Assembly: GCF_002934365.1 (NCBI RefSeq)
Contig: NZ_PTIY01000003.1
Location: forward strand, 62,001 to 126,000
Length of the DNA stretch: 64,000 nt
Reading direction: 5' to 3'
Source of the DNA: Methylobacter tundripaludum
Lineage (GTDB): Bacteria; Pseudomonadota; Gammaproteobacteria; Methylococcales; Methylomonadaceae
Part shown: positions 32,011 to 39,925 of the stretch, piece by piece
Layout of the letters: each line of letters begins with the position of its first letter
Position numbering within the stretch: position 1 is the stretch's first letter
The notes under the pieces: model-generated
Databases searched by the model: none
What the model was told of the DNA's origin: nothing
The model's input: the letters and a program-made list of their open reading frames with translations, nothing else
Position numbers and translations under genes: made by a program

Positions 32011-32257
32011 GTGCAGGGTGTGCAGGCAGTTGTGCAGGGTATTGTGCAGAGTCAAAGCCGCGCCGTGCGTGGCCTGTGCAGGGTGTGCAGTACCGCCCTT
32101 TACGTGACACGCGAGAAACAAACCACCGCCACCACCAAAAATAAAACCGCCCTCGCGTATATAGGCACCCTGCACACCCTGCACACCCTGCACAGATCAC
32201 GAACGCCAACGCCTCGCGATTTTTCGTACCCTGCACTCGCGCCTGCACACCCTGCAC
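32011..32257. repeat. Opposed iteron array, candidate replication origin
   Basis: Six copies of GTGCAGGGT or close variants on the plus strand (starts 32011, 32020, 32032, 32044, 32076, 32085) face six copies of ACCCTGCAC or variants (starts 32167, 32176, 32185, 32228, 32240, 32249), around a central spacer of about 76 bp without the repeat. An AT-rich run (CTTTATTTTATTAAAAAAAA) follows. The block lies in the only long gap of the right early region, directly after the primase-helicase gene. Short frames over it on both strands encode only repeat-derived peptides. Origin function is inference, by analogy with P4 iterons. Confidence 0.72.
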
Positions 32258-32279
32258 AACCTTTATTTTATTAAAAAAA

Positions 32280-32618
32280 ATGAAAAAGATAGTTTGTGGT
32301 ACAGAAAACGTAAGAGAGTTTAACCGGCAAATGAAAGCCTTAGCGCCTGAATTTCATGACTTTGCCAAACAGCTCCACGCTGCCGGCTTAATACGCGGTC
32401 TGGCTGGTGCTACCCTGGATTTTTCAATTATCGACGTAGAGGCGATTGAAGATCAGCTGCCATTGCCCCATGAAGGCCACTTTTGCGAAGAGTGCGTTAG
32501 CTGGCATCGTATGTATCCGGCCTCTAAATCCGGTCACTGTTTCGTAACGTCAGGTTATCCAAGGACTACGAAATTTAATGCAAATGCCTGTAAGCAATTT
32601 GAGGGGGCGGGATGTTAA
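32280..32618 (+). CDS. Cysteine-containing phage protein, 112 aa
   Basis: A protein of unknown family. The helical first half (VREFNRQMKALAPEFHDFAK) is followed by a Cys/His cluster (HFCEECVSWHRMYPA, GHCFVTSG, NACKQFEG) that could bind one zinc. It starts right after the AT-rich end of the iteron array and overlaps the small terminase gene. Likely a DNA-associated accessory of replication or packaging. Confidence 0.55.
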   Translation: MKKIVCGTENVREFNRQMKALAPEFHDFAKQLHAAGLIRGLAGATLDFSIIDVEAIEDQLPLPHEGHFCEECVSWHRMYPASKSGHCFVTSGYPRTTKFNANACKQFEGAGC

Positions 32619-33154
32619 TGAGCCAATCCGCTTTTGCCGCTCACATCGGCGTCAATCGCAGCCACGTAACCCAGCTTAAAAACGCCGACCGCTTGGTTAT
32701 GGAAGATGGCAAAGTCGACGTCGAAGCCTCCATTAAACGCATAGAAGACACCAAAGACCCGGCTAAAGAAGGCGTAGCAAAGCGTCATCAGCAAGAGCGC
32801 AGCCAAAAAGGGCAGGGCCAAACAGACAAGGCGCAACCCGTGTCAGGCACCGGCAGCCGCTTCCAATCAGCCAAAGCCCGCCGCGAAGAAGCCAACGCCG
32901 AACTAACCGAAATCGAACTACAAACCCGTCGTGGTCAATTACTGGTAGCCGACGAAGTCAGACTGGCCGTAGCCGACGGCGACACCATCATCCGCAACCG
33001 GCTGGAATCACTGCCCGACATCCTGGCCCCGCAATTGGCCGCTGAAACCGACGAACAAAGAATCCGGTCCATGCTGATGGATCACATAGAATCCCTGCTC
33101 GGCGACTTGTCGCGCAGTTTTTATGATCTAGGTAAGGAGAAAGAACAGCTATGA
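32612..33154 (+). CDS. Terminase small subunit-like protein (Nu1 type)
   Basis: About 180 residues. The N-terminal HTH (SQSAFAAHIGVNRSHVTQLK, then NADRLVMEDGKVDVEASIKR) is the DNA-recognition domain found in lambda Nu1-like proteins. A long charged linker and a helical C-terminus follow (AKARREEANAELTEIELQTR, then GQLLVADEVRLAV). Start 32612 or 32618; both follow GAGGGGG. It recognises the packaging site and delivers DNA to the large subunit encoded two genes on. Confidence 0.75.
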   Translation: MLMSQSAFAAHIGVNRSHVTQLKNADRLVMEDGKVDVEASIKRIEDTKDPAKEGVAKRHQQERSQKGQGQTDKAQPVSGTGSRFQSAKARREEANAELTEIELQTRRGQLLVADEVRLAVADGDTIIRNRLESLPDILAPQLAAETDEQRIRSMLMDHIESLLGDLSRSFYDLGKEKEQL

Positions 33155-33390
33155 ACACCTCGAATAATAACGAAATTACGCGCACACAAGTATCAATAGC
33201 GTTAGCCAAATTGTTCACAGGTACATGGCCGGGTGATGAAATGTGGGGTGATCTGGACTATCAGGCGCTTGAGTTCGCTTTAGGTTGTTCGGTAGATCGT
33301 AAGCCCTATTACAAAGGAGGTGGGGATATTCCATGCGCCTCAAGAACGACTGAAAACCCAATAACTGATTCATTCGCAGCTAAAAATTAG
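33151..33390 (+). CDS. Phage hypothetical protein, 79 aa
   Basis: Starts in an ATGA overlap with the terminase small subunit and ends eight bases before the large subunit. TQVSIALAKLFTGTWPGDEMWGDLDYQALEFAL is the only structured-looking part, shown here in pieces: an N-terminal helix, then WGDLDYQALEFALGC. No family recognised. Confidence 0.5.
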   Translation: MNTSNNNEITRTQVSIALAKLFTGTWPGDEMWGDLDYQALEFALGCSVDRKPYYKGGGDIPCASRTTENPITDSFAAKN

Positions 33391-33398
33391 AGGCAGCT

Positions 33399-35327
33399 AT
33401 GCTGGCAACAAAATACCCAGACGCCGCCCTCATCATCAACGCCGCCCGCGCCCGAGCCTATGCCCCGCGCAAAAAGCAAACCGTGTCCGAGTTTTCCGAT
33501 CAAAACATCCAACTCTCGGCGGCAAACAACAACGAGGCCGGGCGCTGGCGCACCAGCAGAAATCCGCCGCTCCAGGAGCCGATGGACTGCCTCAGCATTC
33601 GCTCGCCGATCCAAGACGTTGTTATGATGTTCCCCGTACAATTCGGCAAAACAGCAGTTTTGCTGAATTGGCTCTCCTACATCATCGTCAACGGCTACGG
33701 CGGCTTATTGGTGGTTTTCCCGACCGAAAAACTGTTAGATATTTTCAGCGACGACAAACTGGACCCGTTAATCGAATGCAACCCCACCGTTGCCGGCGCA
33801 TTCAAAACACAGTCCAGCCGGAACTCGCGCAACACCAAAGAATTCAAATCCTTCATCGGCGGCTCATTGCGGCTCGGCCATGCCGCAACGCCGTCAAACC
33901 TGAAGATGGTCAGTACCCGCTTTATCGCGGTCGACGAATTAACGGCAGTCGCTAATCAGCTCGGCCTTGATGATCCTATGCAAATGTTGGAGGATCGCTG
34001 CTCATCGTACCCATCCACCTACAAAAAACTCTATATCTCCTCGCCGGGGATAAAAGGCATTTGCCGGACAGACGAAGCGTATCAAGAATCCGATCAGCGT
34101 AAATACCACATGCCTTGTCCGCATTGCGGCGACATGATCACTTTCGAATGGTCCGGACTGCACTGGGATAAAGGCGGCGACCGTGTCCGCTACGTCTGCC
34201 CGGAATGCGCCTGCGAGATTGAAGAGTATCAAAAAACCGATATGATCAAAGCGGGTCGCTGGGTACCGCAAAACCCCGAGTCAAAAGTGCGCGGCTATAC
34301 CATCAACTGCCTGTATTATCAGATAGGCCTGGGCCCAAGCTGGAAATCCCTGGTAAAGATGTTTTTAAAATGCATCAACGACCCGGCCAAACTAAAAACC
34401 TTCATCAATAGCCGCTTGGCCGAAGCCTGGGAAGATCCCTCCATGCGCTCGGTCAAGCTCAACGTCATCGCCGACCGCGCCGAACCCTACCGCCTGCGTG
34501 TCGCCCCGCTTGGCGTTTGCGCCGTTACCGCCGGAGTCGATACCCAAGACAACCGCCTGGCTGTGCAAATTGTCGGCTGGGGCAAGGGTATGGCTTGCTG
34601 GGTGCTGGACTACATCGAACTGATGGGTGATCCCGCCGATGATGCCGTTTGGATAGCTTTAACCGACCTGCTCAACCGCCCAATCGAACACATCAACGGC
34701 CACGCCCTGCCGATCCAAGCCACCGCCATTGACGCAGGCGGACACCGCACCGAAGCCGTCAAAGACTTCGTGCGCCGCCGCATGATCCGCCGCCCGATGG
34801 TCATCTTCGGCGCTGTACCCAACAACGCCCCGGTACTGTCCCGGCCCAAAGCCCAAGATGTCAACTGGAAAGGCCAATACAACAAACGCGGTGTCATGAT
34901 CCAGCACGTCGGCACCGTAGCGGTTAAAAACGTCCTGTTCGGCCGCATGAGCACCGACGGCGATAAAGACAACGCCTCCCGGCTGCTGCATTTTTCCGAA
35001 GATTTGCCGCGCGAATACTTCACCGGCATTGTCTCGGAAACCTTTAACCCACGCACCAACCGCTTCGAGACCAAGCGAGGCGCACGTAACGAATCGCTGG
35101 ACACGCTGGTTTACGCCTACGCCGCCGCTCATCACCATGAATTGCGGCTGCACCTGCATACCGCTGCTAAGTGGGATGAATTGGGCACAAAACTGGCGAC
35201 GGTGTCGAGCGATGAATATAGGCGATTGCAAGACCAGGCGGCAAAAGCCGCCCGGCAACCGCTATTGCCGGTATTGCCCAAAGCACCCATAACCAAAAAA
35301 CCTAAACGGAATAGCCAACTATTATGA
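33399..35327 (+). CDS. Terminase large subunit (lambda GpA family)
   Basis: A 642-residue DNA packaging motor and nuclease. The ATPase domain has a variant Walker A (VMMFPVQFGKTAVLLNW), adenine-binding LLVVFPTEK and Walker B FIAVDELTA. A zinc-binding element CPHCGDMITFEW...CPECACEIEEY follows. The nuclease domain starts at AVTAGVDTQDNRLAV and contains ATAIDAGGHRTEAV and NESLDTLVYAYAA. The full-length GpA layout places this phage in the cos-packaging lambda-type group for its head module. Confidence 0.9.
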   Translation: MLATKYPDAALIINAARARAYAPRKKQTVSEFSDQNIQLSAANNNEAGRWRTSRNPPLQEPMDCLSIRSPIQDVVMMFPVQFGKTAVLLNWLSYIIVNGYGGLLVVFPTEKLLDIFSDDKLDPLIECNPTVAGAFKTQSSRNSRNTKEFKSFIGGSLRLGHAATPSNLKMVSTRFIAVDELTAVANQLGLDDPMQMLEDRCSSYPSTYKKLYISSPGIKGICRTDEAYQESDQRKYHMPCPHCGDMITFEWSGLHWDKGGDRVRYVCPECACEIEEYQKTDMIKAGRWVPQNPESKVRGYTINCLYYQIGLGPSWKSLVKMFLKCINDPAKLKTFINSRLAEAWEDPSMRSVKLNVIADRAEPYRLRVAPLGVCAVTAGVDTQDNRLAVQIVGWGKGMACWVLDYIELMGDPADDAVWIALTDLLNRPIEHINGHALPIQATAIDAGGHRTEAVKDFVRRRMIRRPMVIFGAVPNNAPVLSRPKAQDVNWKGQYNKRGVMIQHVGTVAVKNVLFGRMSTDGDKDNASRLLHFSEDLPREYFTGIVSETFNPRTNRFETKRGARNESLDTLVYAYAAAHHHELRLHLHTAAKWDELGTKLATVSSDEYRRLQDQAAKAARQPLLPVLPKAPITKKPKRNSQLL

Positions 35328-35569
35328 CCGGAATAATTCAAGAGATGCGCCGCGTGGTTGCCAGCGTGGTGGGTGATGACCAAAAGGCCAGCGACGTGGT
35401 TTATGCACTGATCACAAACTTTGGCGGCGAACGCTTAACCATGCCGGCTAATGATTATGATAAGCGCAATCAGGAAATAAAAGACCTGCACGATTCCGGC
35501 GCTACGGTTGAGCAGCTGGCTAGGCGTTACCGGCTATCGCCAAGAACCGTCTATAGAATTTTGGACTAA
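35324..35569 (+). CDS. Mor transcription activator-family protein
   Basis: An 81-residue protein overlapping the terminase stop by four bases. The C-terminal HTH is KRNQEIKDLHDSGATVEQLA, then RRYRLSPRTVYRIL, the Mor-family DNA-binding end. The N-terminal part (IIQEMRRVVASVVGDDQKAS) is the dimerisation region. In Mu, Mor activates middle genes; here it sits between packaging and the structured leader before the head genes, so activation of the late head and tail operon is plausible. Confidence 0.72.
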   Translation: MTGIIQEMRRVVASVVGDDQKASDVVYALITNFGGERLTMPANDYDKRNQEIKDLHDSGATVEQLARRYRLSPRTVYRILD

Positions 35570-35634
35570 GAAGATAAGCCCCGCACAGCCATGAACCTAT
35601 TGACTCATAACGAAAACGGCCTTATCCTTGCTCG

Positions 35635-35816
35635 TACTGCCCCTTATTGGGCAGGCGGGTTTGGTCGCCCGTATGGTTCTGGCGCAGAAGCTTCGCGCCG
35701 TCAGGTTCGTGGCTTTTTTTATGCCCTCACAGTTATGGTGGGTGGTGTATTGGGAGGCTGCGAAGCCTGCCGGACCCAGAGCCCGGTCGACCAACCCGAT
35801 ACATCATCCACCACCC
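35635..35816 (+). ncRNA. Structured RNA region resembling Ash/Icd-C4 immunity leaders (candidate)
   Basis: The 300-bp gap between the Mor-like gene and radC holds consecutive hairpins: TGCCC/GGGCA near 35,638-35,653, GGCG/CGCC, and GGCGC/GCGCC near 35,680-35,700. A long arm follows: 35740-35747 with 35809-35816 and 35748-35754 with 35795-35801, enclosing AGGCT-GCGA-AGCCT (35755-35768), a GNRA-capped stem on the plus strand. A frame across it (AGGFGRPYGSGAEASRRQVR, then GFFYALTVMVGG) resembles peptides annotated as Ash or host cell division inhibitor Icd-like, which in P4 overlap C4/CI-type antisense RNA. The class assignment is tentative. Confidence 0.42.
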
Positions 35817-35869
35817 TAAGTTTGGTCGCTTCGGTTGGTGGTTTAAAGCTACTGCTCTGGAGTTACATC

Positions 35870-36406
35870 ATGAACACTCAAGTTACAGGCGAAATCCGCC
35901 CAGCAAAAACAACCAAAATACCCCACTTTGTCTGCGACGAACGCGGCAAGTACCGCGCCTCAAAGCCTCTCACCGATAAGCAAATCATCAAGGCCGCTAA
36001 GTCTATTTTAGATAACAGCTTTAGCCCTGGCACATTACTGGTTAACCCTGGCGACGCCAAGACCTGGCTACAAGTTCATTATCAAGATATGGAGCACGAG
36101 GTATTCGTTTGTGTTTTCCTGGATACCCGGAACCGCGTTATTTCTCATGAGGTTTTGTTTCGCGGCACGATTGACGGGGCCAGCGTTTACCCACGAGAGG
36201 TGGTCAAGCGGGCTTTGCAACTGAATGCCGGGGCGGTCATCTTTGCTCATAATCACCCGTCAGGCGCTACAGAACCTAGCCCGGCAGACGAAAAAATAAC
36301 CCGCTTGCTAAAAGAATCATTGGGATTGCTGGATATACGGGCGCTTGATCACTTTATCCTGGGCAAGAAAAGCGTTTTTTCATTTTCAGAGCATAATCTT
36401 ATTTAG
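35870..36406 (+). CDS. radC: RadC-family JAB/MPN protein
   Basis: A 178-residue RadC-type protein. The metalloprotease-like motif HNHPSGATEPSPAD (JAMM core H-x-H plus downstream Asp) and LDIRALDHFILG are clear. The N-terminal HhH part of chromosomal RadC is missing, as usual in mobile-element forms. Start 35870 follows TGGAG; the open frame upstream covers the structured RNA. The role of RadC is unsettled; mobile forms are thought of as DNA-repair or anti-restriction accessories. Confidence 0.85.
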   Translation: MNTQVTGEIRPAKTTKIPHFVCDERGKYRASKPLTDKQIIKAAKSILDNSFSPGTLLVNPGDAKTWLQVHYQDMEHEVFVCVFLDTRNRVISHEVLFRGTIDGASVYPREVVKRALQLNAGAVIFAHNHPSGATEPSPADEKITRLLKESLGLLDIRALDHFILGKKSVFSFSEHNLI

Positions 36407-36416
36407 AGGTAGTACC

Positions 36417-37298
36417 ATGTCGAATGCATTGCAACAATTTCAATTTTACACCTTCACATTGGAAATTATAGAAAGTGAAGGCGAGCCTTGGTTTATTGCC
36501 AGTCCATTAGCTGAATTTCTTGGTTATCAGAATCCAGCTCGCGATATTCGTACAAATGTTGATGATGAGGATATACAAAATATGTATATCCCAGTTAAAT
36601 CAAACAATTATATCTGTGTTAATGAGTCTGGACTTTACTCTCTAGTTATCCGTAGCAGCAAGCCAGAGGCAAAAACCTTCAAGCGCTGGGTAACGCATGA
36701 AGTTTTGCCTTCTATTAGAAAGCATGGTTATTACCTAAGCCCTGATTTGGCTAACCCAGGTCTTGACGAAGTCACCGGCAACCTGCCATTCCAGCGCCTC
36801 AATACCGCAAAATTCGACACATTGCGAAAAACGTCAAGATCGCTGGCGCAAGCTTACTTATTGGAATGCGGCATCACGCCGGATTATGTTCAACAACAGA
36901 TCGGTCAGGTAGGCCATCATTCAGCCATCTATGGTGAAAAAACATCAAATAGCCTTGATGTTTTGGTGGAGCGTTTCGTTGAAGATTGGAAAGGCGTTGG
37001 CATGGTGATCGCTGCGCCTTATGCGCACTGCTTAAGCACACAAGCCTTGCGCTTGTTTCATGCCTGGGCAGATGGAAAAAATATCCCGTTGCGCATGGGC
37101 GATAATCACATTATTCCGGCTTTAGCTCGTCATCCTGATCTATACAGCAAGCGAGTCAGAATATCGCGCGGCTCTGCGCCAAGAGCGCTGCTCATGATTG
37201 ACGGTTTAAAAGCGCCTGATGATGTTGATTACACCAACTGGCTGGGTGGTTGCGTTGCTGAAATGGAAATGGCGCTTACGCAAATGGGGGTTTCTTAA
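36417..37298 (+). CDS. BRO-family N-terminal domain protein (antirepressor-like)
   Basis: A 293-residue protein. The Bro-N domain covers about residues 8-110: WFIASPLAEFLGYQNPARDI, ESGLYSLVIRSSKPEAKTFK, RWVTHEVLPSIRKHGYY. The C-terminal 170 residues are a second helical domain without a known name. Phage Bro-N proteins include antirepressors; with a repressor that lacks the self-cleaving domain, this is the best candidate inducer in the element. Start 36417 follows TAGAGG. Confidence 0.8.
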   Translation: MSNALQQFQFYTFTLEIIESEGEPWFIASPLAEFLGYQNPARDIRTNVDDEDIQNMYIPVKSNNYICVNESGLYSLVIRSSKPEAKTFKRWVTHEVLPSIRKHGYYLSPDLANPGLDEVTGNLPFQRLNTAKFDTLRKTSRSLAQAYLLECGITPDYVQQQIGQVGHHSAIYGEKTSNSLDVLVERFVEDWKGVGMVIAAPYAHCLSTQALRLFHAWADGKNIPLRMGDNHIIPALARHPDLYSKRVRISRGSAPRALLMIDGLKAPDDVDYTNWLGGCVAEMEMALTQMGVS

Positions 37299-37438
37299 CC
37301 TAAACCTCTAGCGCCGAGTGTTACAGGTCTGGCCGCGTCTTTTTGTTGCTCAGTATTGTTTAAACCTTGTAAGCTTTTTCCCAATATTCATACCGACGCA
37401 TATACGGTATTGTAAGGGGTCAACTAATGAGGTGTGAT

Positions 37439-38188
37439 ATGAAAAATAAAATAATGATGGCGGCTGTGTTGCTTTTACTGTTCGGGTGTAGCGATCCTAA
37501 AGATATTGTTTTAGGCCCTGAGCCTTTAAAGCAACTTGCAGATCAAGGGGAGCAGATCAAGAAATTGCCCGAGGAAGAAAGGACGCTTTTAGCTGCGTAT
37601 CTCACGGCAAACGCAATAGGTAATTTATTTGGCGGACAAGCAAAAGCTGTTACCGGCATGACGATCGGTGAAGTCCTTGCGGATGCGCAAGCCTGGAAAG
37701 AAAAAATGCAAGCCCGAGAAGTAGAGGCGAAAAAGAGAGAGGCTGAAGCTGAAGCGCTAAGGGCAAAGATAGTCGCTGAGCGCCAGATTATTGCTGATAA
37801 AATTTCGTCGAGTGCCGTTGTTACTATTATTGAAAAGAAAGTGCTGCCAGAGGATTTTTCGGTAAAGCGTTTTGGTGAGATGCTCTCATTAAGATATGTA
37901 ATCGAAAATAAATCAACTAAGGCTATCCAGCAAATCAAAGGAATAGCTGTATTTAAAGACGCTACAGGAGATCAGATAGGGGAATTATATGTTGATATTA
38001 ACGAACCGGTAGCGGCTGGAAAAACTCTAAACACTACAACCGGCATTGGATGGAAGATTAATCCGTTCCTTGCTGGGGATGTTGAGAAAATTGCAAGAAC
38101 AGAGCTTAGTTCAATGACAGCTATTTTTGAGCCGGAAGCAATTGCGTTTGATGACGGTGAAATCATTAAAGCGCCAGATATTGATTAG
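37439..38188 (+). CDS. Phage-encoded lipoprotein
   Basis: A 249-residue protein. The start at 37439 gives a lipoprotein signal MKNKIMMAAVLLLLFGC/SDP. A helical charged segment at about 85-125 (REVEAKKREAEAEALRAK) precedes a beta-rich C-terminal domain (LRYVIENKSTKAIQQIKGIA). It stands between regulatory genes and the head operon, more AT-rich than both, and its gene is bordered by two related hairpin-like sequences (37,325-37,365 and 38,195-38,232). Probably cargo that alters the cell surface of the lysogen; the effect is unknown. Confidence 0.65.
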   Translation: MKNKIMMAAVLLLLFGCSDPKDIVLGPEPLKQLADQGEQIKKLPEEERTLLAAYLTANAIGNLFGGQAKAVTGMTIGEVLADAQAWKEKMQAREVEAKKREAEAEALRAKIVAERQIIADKISSSAVVTIIEKKVLPEDFSVKRFGEMLSLRYVIENKSTKAIQQIKGIAVFKDATGDQIGELYVDINEPVAAGKTLNTTTGIGWKINPFLAGDVEKIARTELSSMTAIFEPEAIAFDDGEIIKAPDID

Positions 38189-38254
38189 TAAGTTCCCAGG
38201 TTGGGCAGCAGCTTTTCGTTGCCCAATGTCTTAACTAGGTAATCAACCCTATAG

Positions 38255-38269
38255 ACTTTTTTAAAAAGT
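38255..38269. promoter_or_regulatory. Palindrome upstream of the head operon
   Basis: ACTTTTT-T-AAAAAGT, a perfect 15-bp palindrome about 50 bases before the gpW start, in a short AT-rich gap. It is positioned to serve as binding site for an activator such as one of the Mor-like proteins. No good sigma70 -35/-10 pair is obvious beside it, which would fit activator-dependent late transcription. Confidence 0.35.
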
Positions 38270-38318
38270 GACATTTTCTGCCTAGTTTTTGTCACAACAT
38301 ATCAGCCATGATAGCACC

Positions 38319-38528
38319 ATGGCATACACACAAACTCAACTCAACGCATTAGAAACCGCAATCGCACAGGGCGCTTTGTCCGTGCAATTCGGCGAGCGGC
38401 GCATCACCTATCATTCTCTCGCTGAGATGGAACGGTTGCGTAATACTATGCGTTCAGAGTTGGGCGTGGCAACACCTGCCACTGCAAGAGCGCGCATTAT
38501 CAATATTCCGACAGGGAAGGGGCTATGA
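38319..38528 (+). CDS. gpW-like head-tail joining protein
   Basis: A 69-residue protein beginning MAYTQTQLNALETAIAQGAL and containing ERRITYHSLAEMERLRNTMR, the lambda gpW pattern. It plugs the portal after packaging and forms the platform for tail attachment. The start is ATG 38319 (upstream in-frame ATG at 38289 adds ten unsupported residues). It overlaps the portal gene by four bases. Confidence 0.82.
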   Translation: MAYTQTQLNALETAIAQGALSVQFGERRITYHSLAEMERLRNTMRSELGVATPATARARIINIPTGKGL

Positions 38529-39925
38529 CCAACGTCGTCCCTTTTAAACGCCGCTACGATGCCGCCAGCAAAACTACGCGCACCAGCAACTGGCTAACGC
38601 CAGCAACAGACGCCAATTCGGCAATTTCAAATCCCTCCATTATCCGCAACCGGGCGCGCGATTTAGTTCGCAACAACCCGTGGGCGAATAAGGGCGTGTC
38701 CGTCATCACTAACAACGTGGTCGGCTACGGCATCCTGGCGCAGTGGAAAGCAAAAACTAAGGCCAACACCAAACGCGCTCAGGATTTGTGGAAGGCTTGG
38801 GCCGAATCAACCCAGTGCGACGCCTATGGGCTGACCGACTTCTACGGCATCCAGCAGTTAGCTATGCGGGCGATGGTTGAGTCCGGCGAATGCTTTATCC
38901 GGCTGCGACCTCGCCTTGCCTCTGACGGGTTGGCTGTACCGTTTCAATTGCAGCTGCTTGAAGCAGATTATCTTTACGAGTTCGCCGACGGCCCTTTGCA
39001 AAACGGTGGCTATGTCCAGCGCGGCATCGAATACGATGCTATCGGTCGGCGTGTTGCCTATCTGTTGTATAAAGCCCATCCCGGCGCAACAGGCCGTTTT
39101 TACGGCACTTTTAGCTTCGGTTATTCCCGCGTCCCGGCTTATGAAGTCATCCATTTATTCCGCAGCGACCGCCCAGGACAAGAGCGCGGGGTATCGTGGC
39201 TTGCTCCGGTAATGATCCGCTTGCGAGAGCTGGACATTTACGAGGATGCCTATTTAAACCGCCAGAAACTCGCCAACCTGTTCGCGGCATTCATCTATAC
39301 CGACGAACCCGCCGAGACAGAAGAAGAGTTCAGCGACGTTTCAGAATTAACCCCCGGCTCCATGTACACCATGAAGCCAAACCGGCGCATAGAATTTACC
39401 ATCCCGCCAAAAGCTGACGATTACGGCCCTTATACGGTCGAGGTGCAGCGCGGCGTTGCTGCCGGTCTTGGCATCACTTTCGAGTCATTAACCGGAAATT
39501 TATCCGAGGTTAATTTTTCATCCGCGCGCATGGGCTGGCAAGAATTTGGCCGCAGCATTGATGCCTGGCGCTGGCAGTTGTTTATTCCGCGCGTCTGCGG
39601 CGGTGTTGCCCGCTGGTTTTCTGATTATGCTGGCATTCCCGACCTATCGCAAGAATGGACTCCGCCAGCAAGAATGATGGTCGATCCAGCCCGCGAGATT
39701 CCGCCGATTATTGCGATGGTCAGGGCGGGGCTTTGTCCGTTGCCAGAGGCGATCAGGTCATTGGGCTACGATTTTCATGCCACGATGGAGGAGATAAAAC
39801 TCAGTAACGATTATCTGGATCAGTTGGGGCTGATTCTTGACAGCGATCCACGAAATGTCGCCGGATTAGGACAAATACAAACAATAGGGGCTAGTGATGC
39901 CAAAACAAACAAGACAGCTGCCTGA
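38525..39925 (+). CDS. Portal protein (lambda family)
   Basis: A 466-residue portal protein. SIIRNRARDLVRNNPWANKG at about residues 38-57, then LQLLEADYLYEF, VIHLFRSDRPGQERGVSWLA and YLNRQKLANLFAAFIYTDE are family landmarks. It makes the dodecameric ring for DNA entry. Its last 29 bases overlap the protease-capsid gene. Size normal for the lambda GpB group. Confidence 0.9.
   Translation: MTNVVPFKRRYDAASKTTRTSNWLTPATDANSAISNPSIIRNRARDLVRNNPWANKGVSVITNNVVGYGILAQWKAKTKANTKRAQDLWKAWAESTQCDAYGLTDFYGIQQLAMRAMVESGECFIRLRPRLASDGLAVPFQLQLLEADYLYEFADGPLQNGGYVQRGIEYDAIGRRVAYLLYKAHPGATGRFYGTFSFGYSRVPAYEVIHLFRSDRPGQERGVSWLAPVMIRLRELDIYEDAYLNRQKLANLFAAFIYTDEPAETEEEFSDVSELTPGSMYTMKPNRRIEFTIPPKADDYGPYTVEVQRGVAAGLGITFESLTGNLSEVNFSSARMGWQEFGRSIDAWRWQLFIPRVCGGVARWFSDYAGIPDLSQEWTPPARMMVDPAREIPPIIAMVRAGLCPLPEAIRSLGYDFHATMEEIKLSNDYLDQLGLILDSDPRNVAGLGQIQTIGASDAKTNKTAA

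Noticed and set aside
32011-32257. CRISPR array
   Set aside because: Units are 9 bp, partly contiguous and in two orientations, with no regular spacers and no cas genes nearby.
31999-32274. Frames on both strands rich in VQGVQ, TLHTLH or AGCAGC repeats
   Set aside because: These are translations of the iteron array and differ in every frame; no ribosome site or conserved content.
35591-35869. N-terminal extension of radC
   Set aside because: The stretch is a hairpin-rich leader; radC has a good start at 35870 with TGGAG. The extension may contain an Icd/Ash-like peptide but is not part of RadC.
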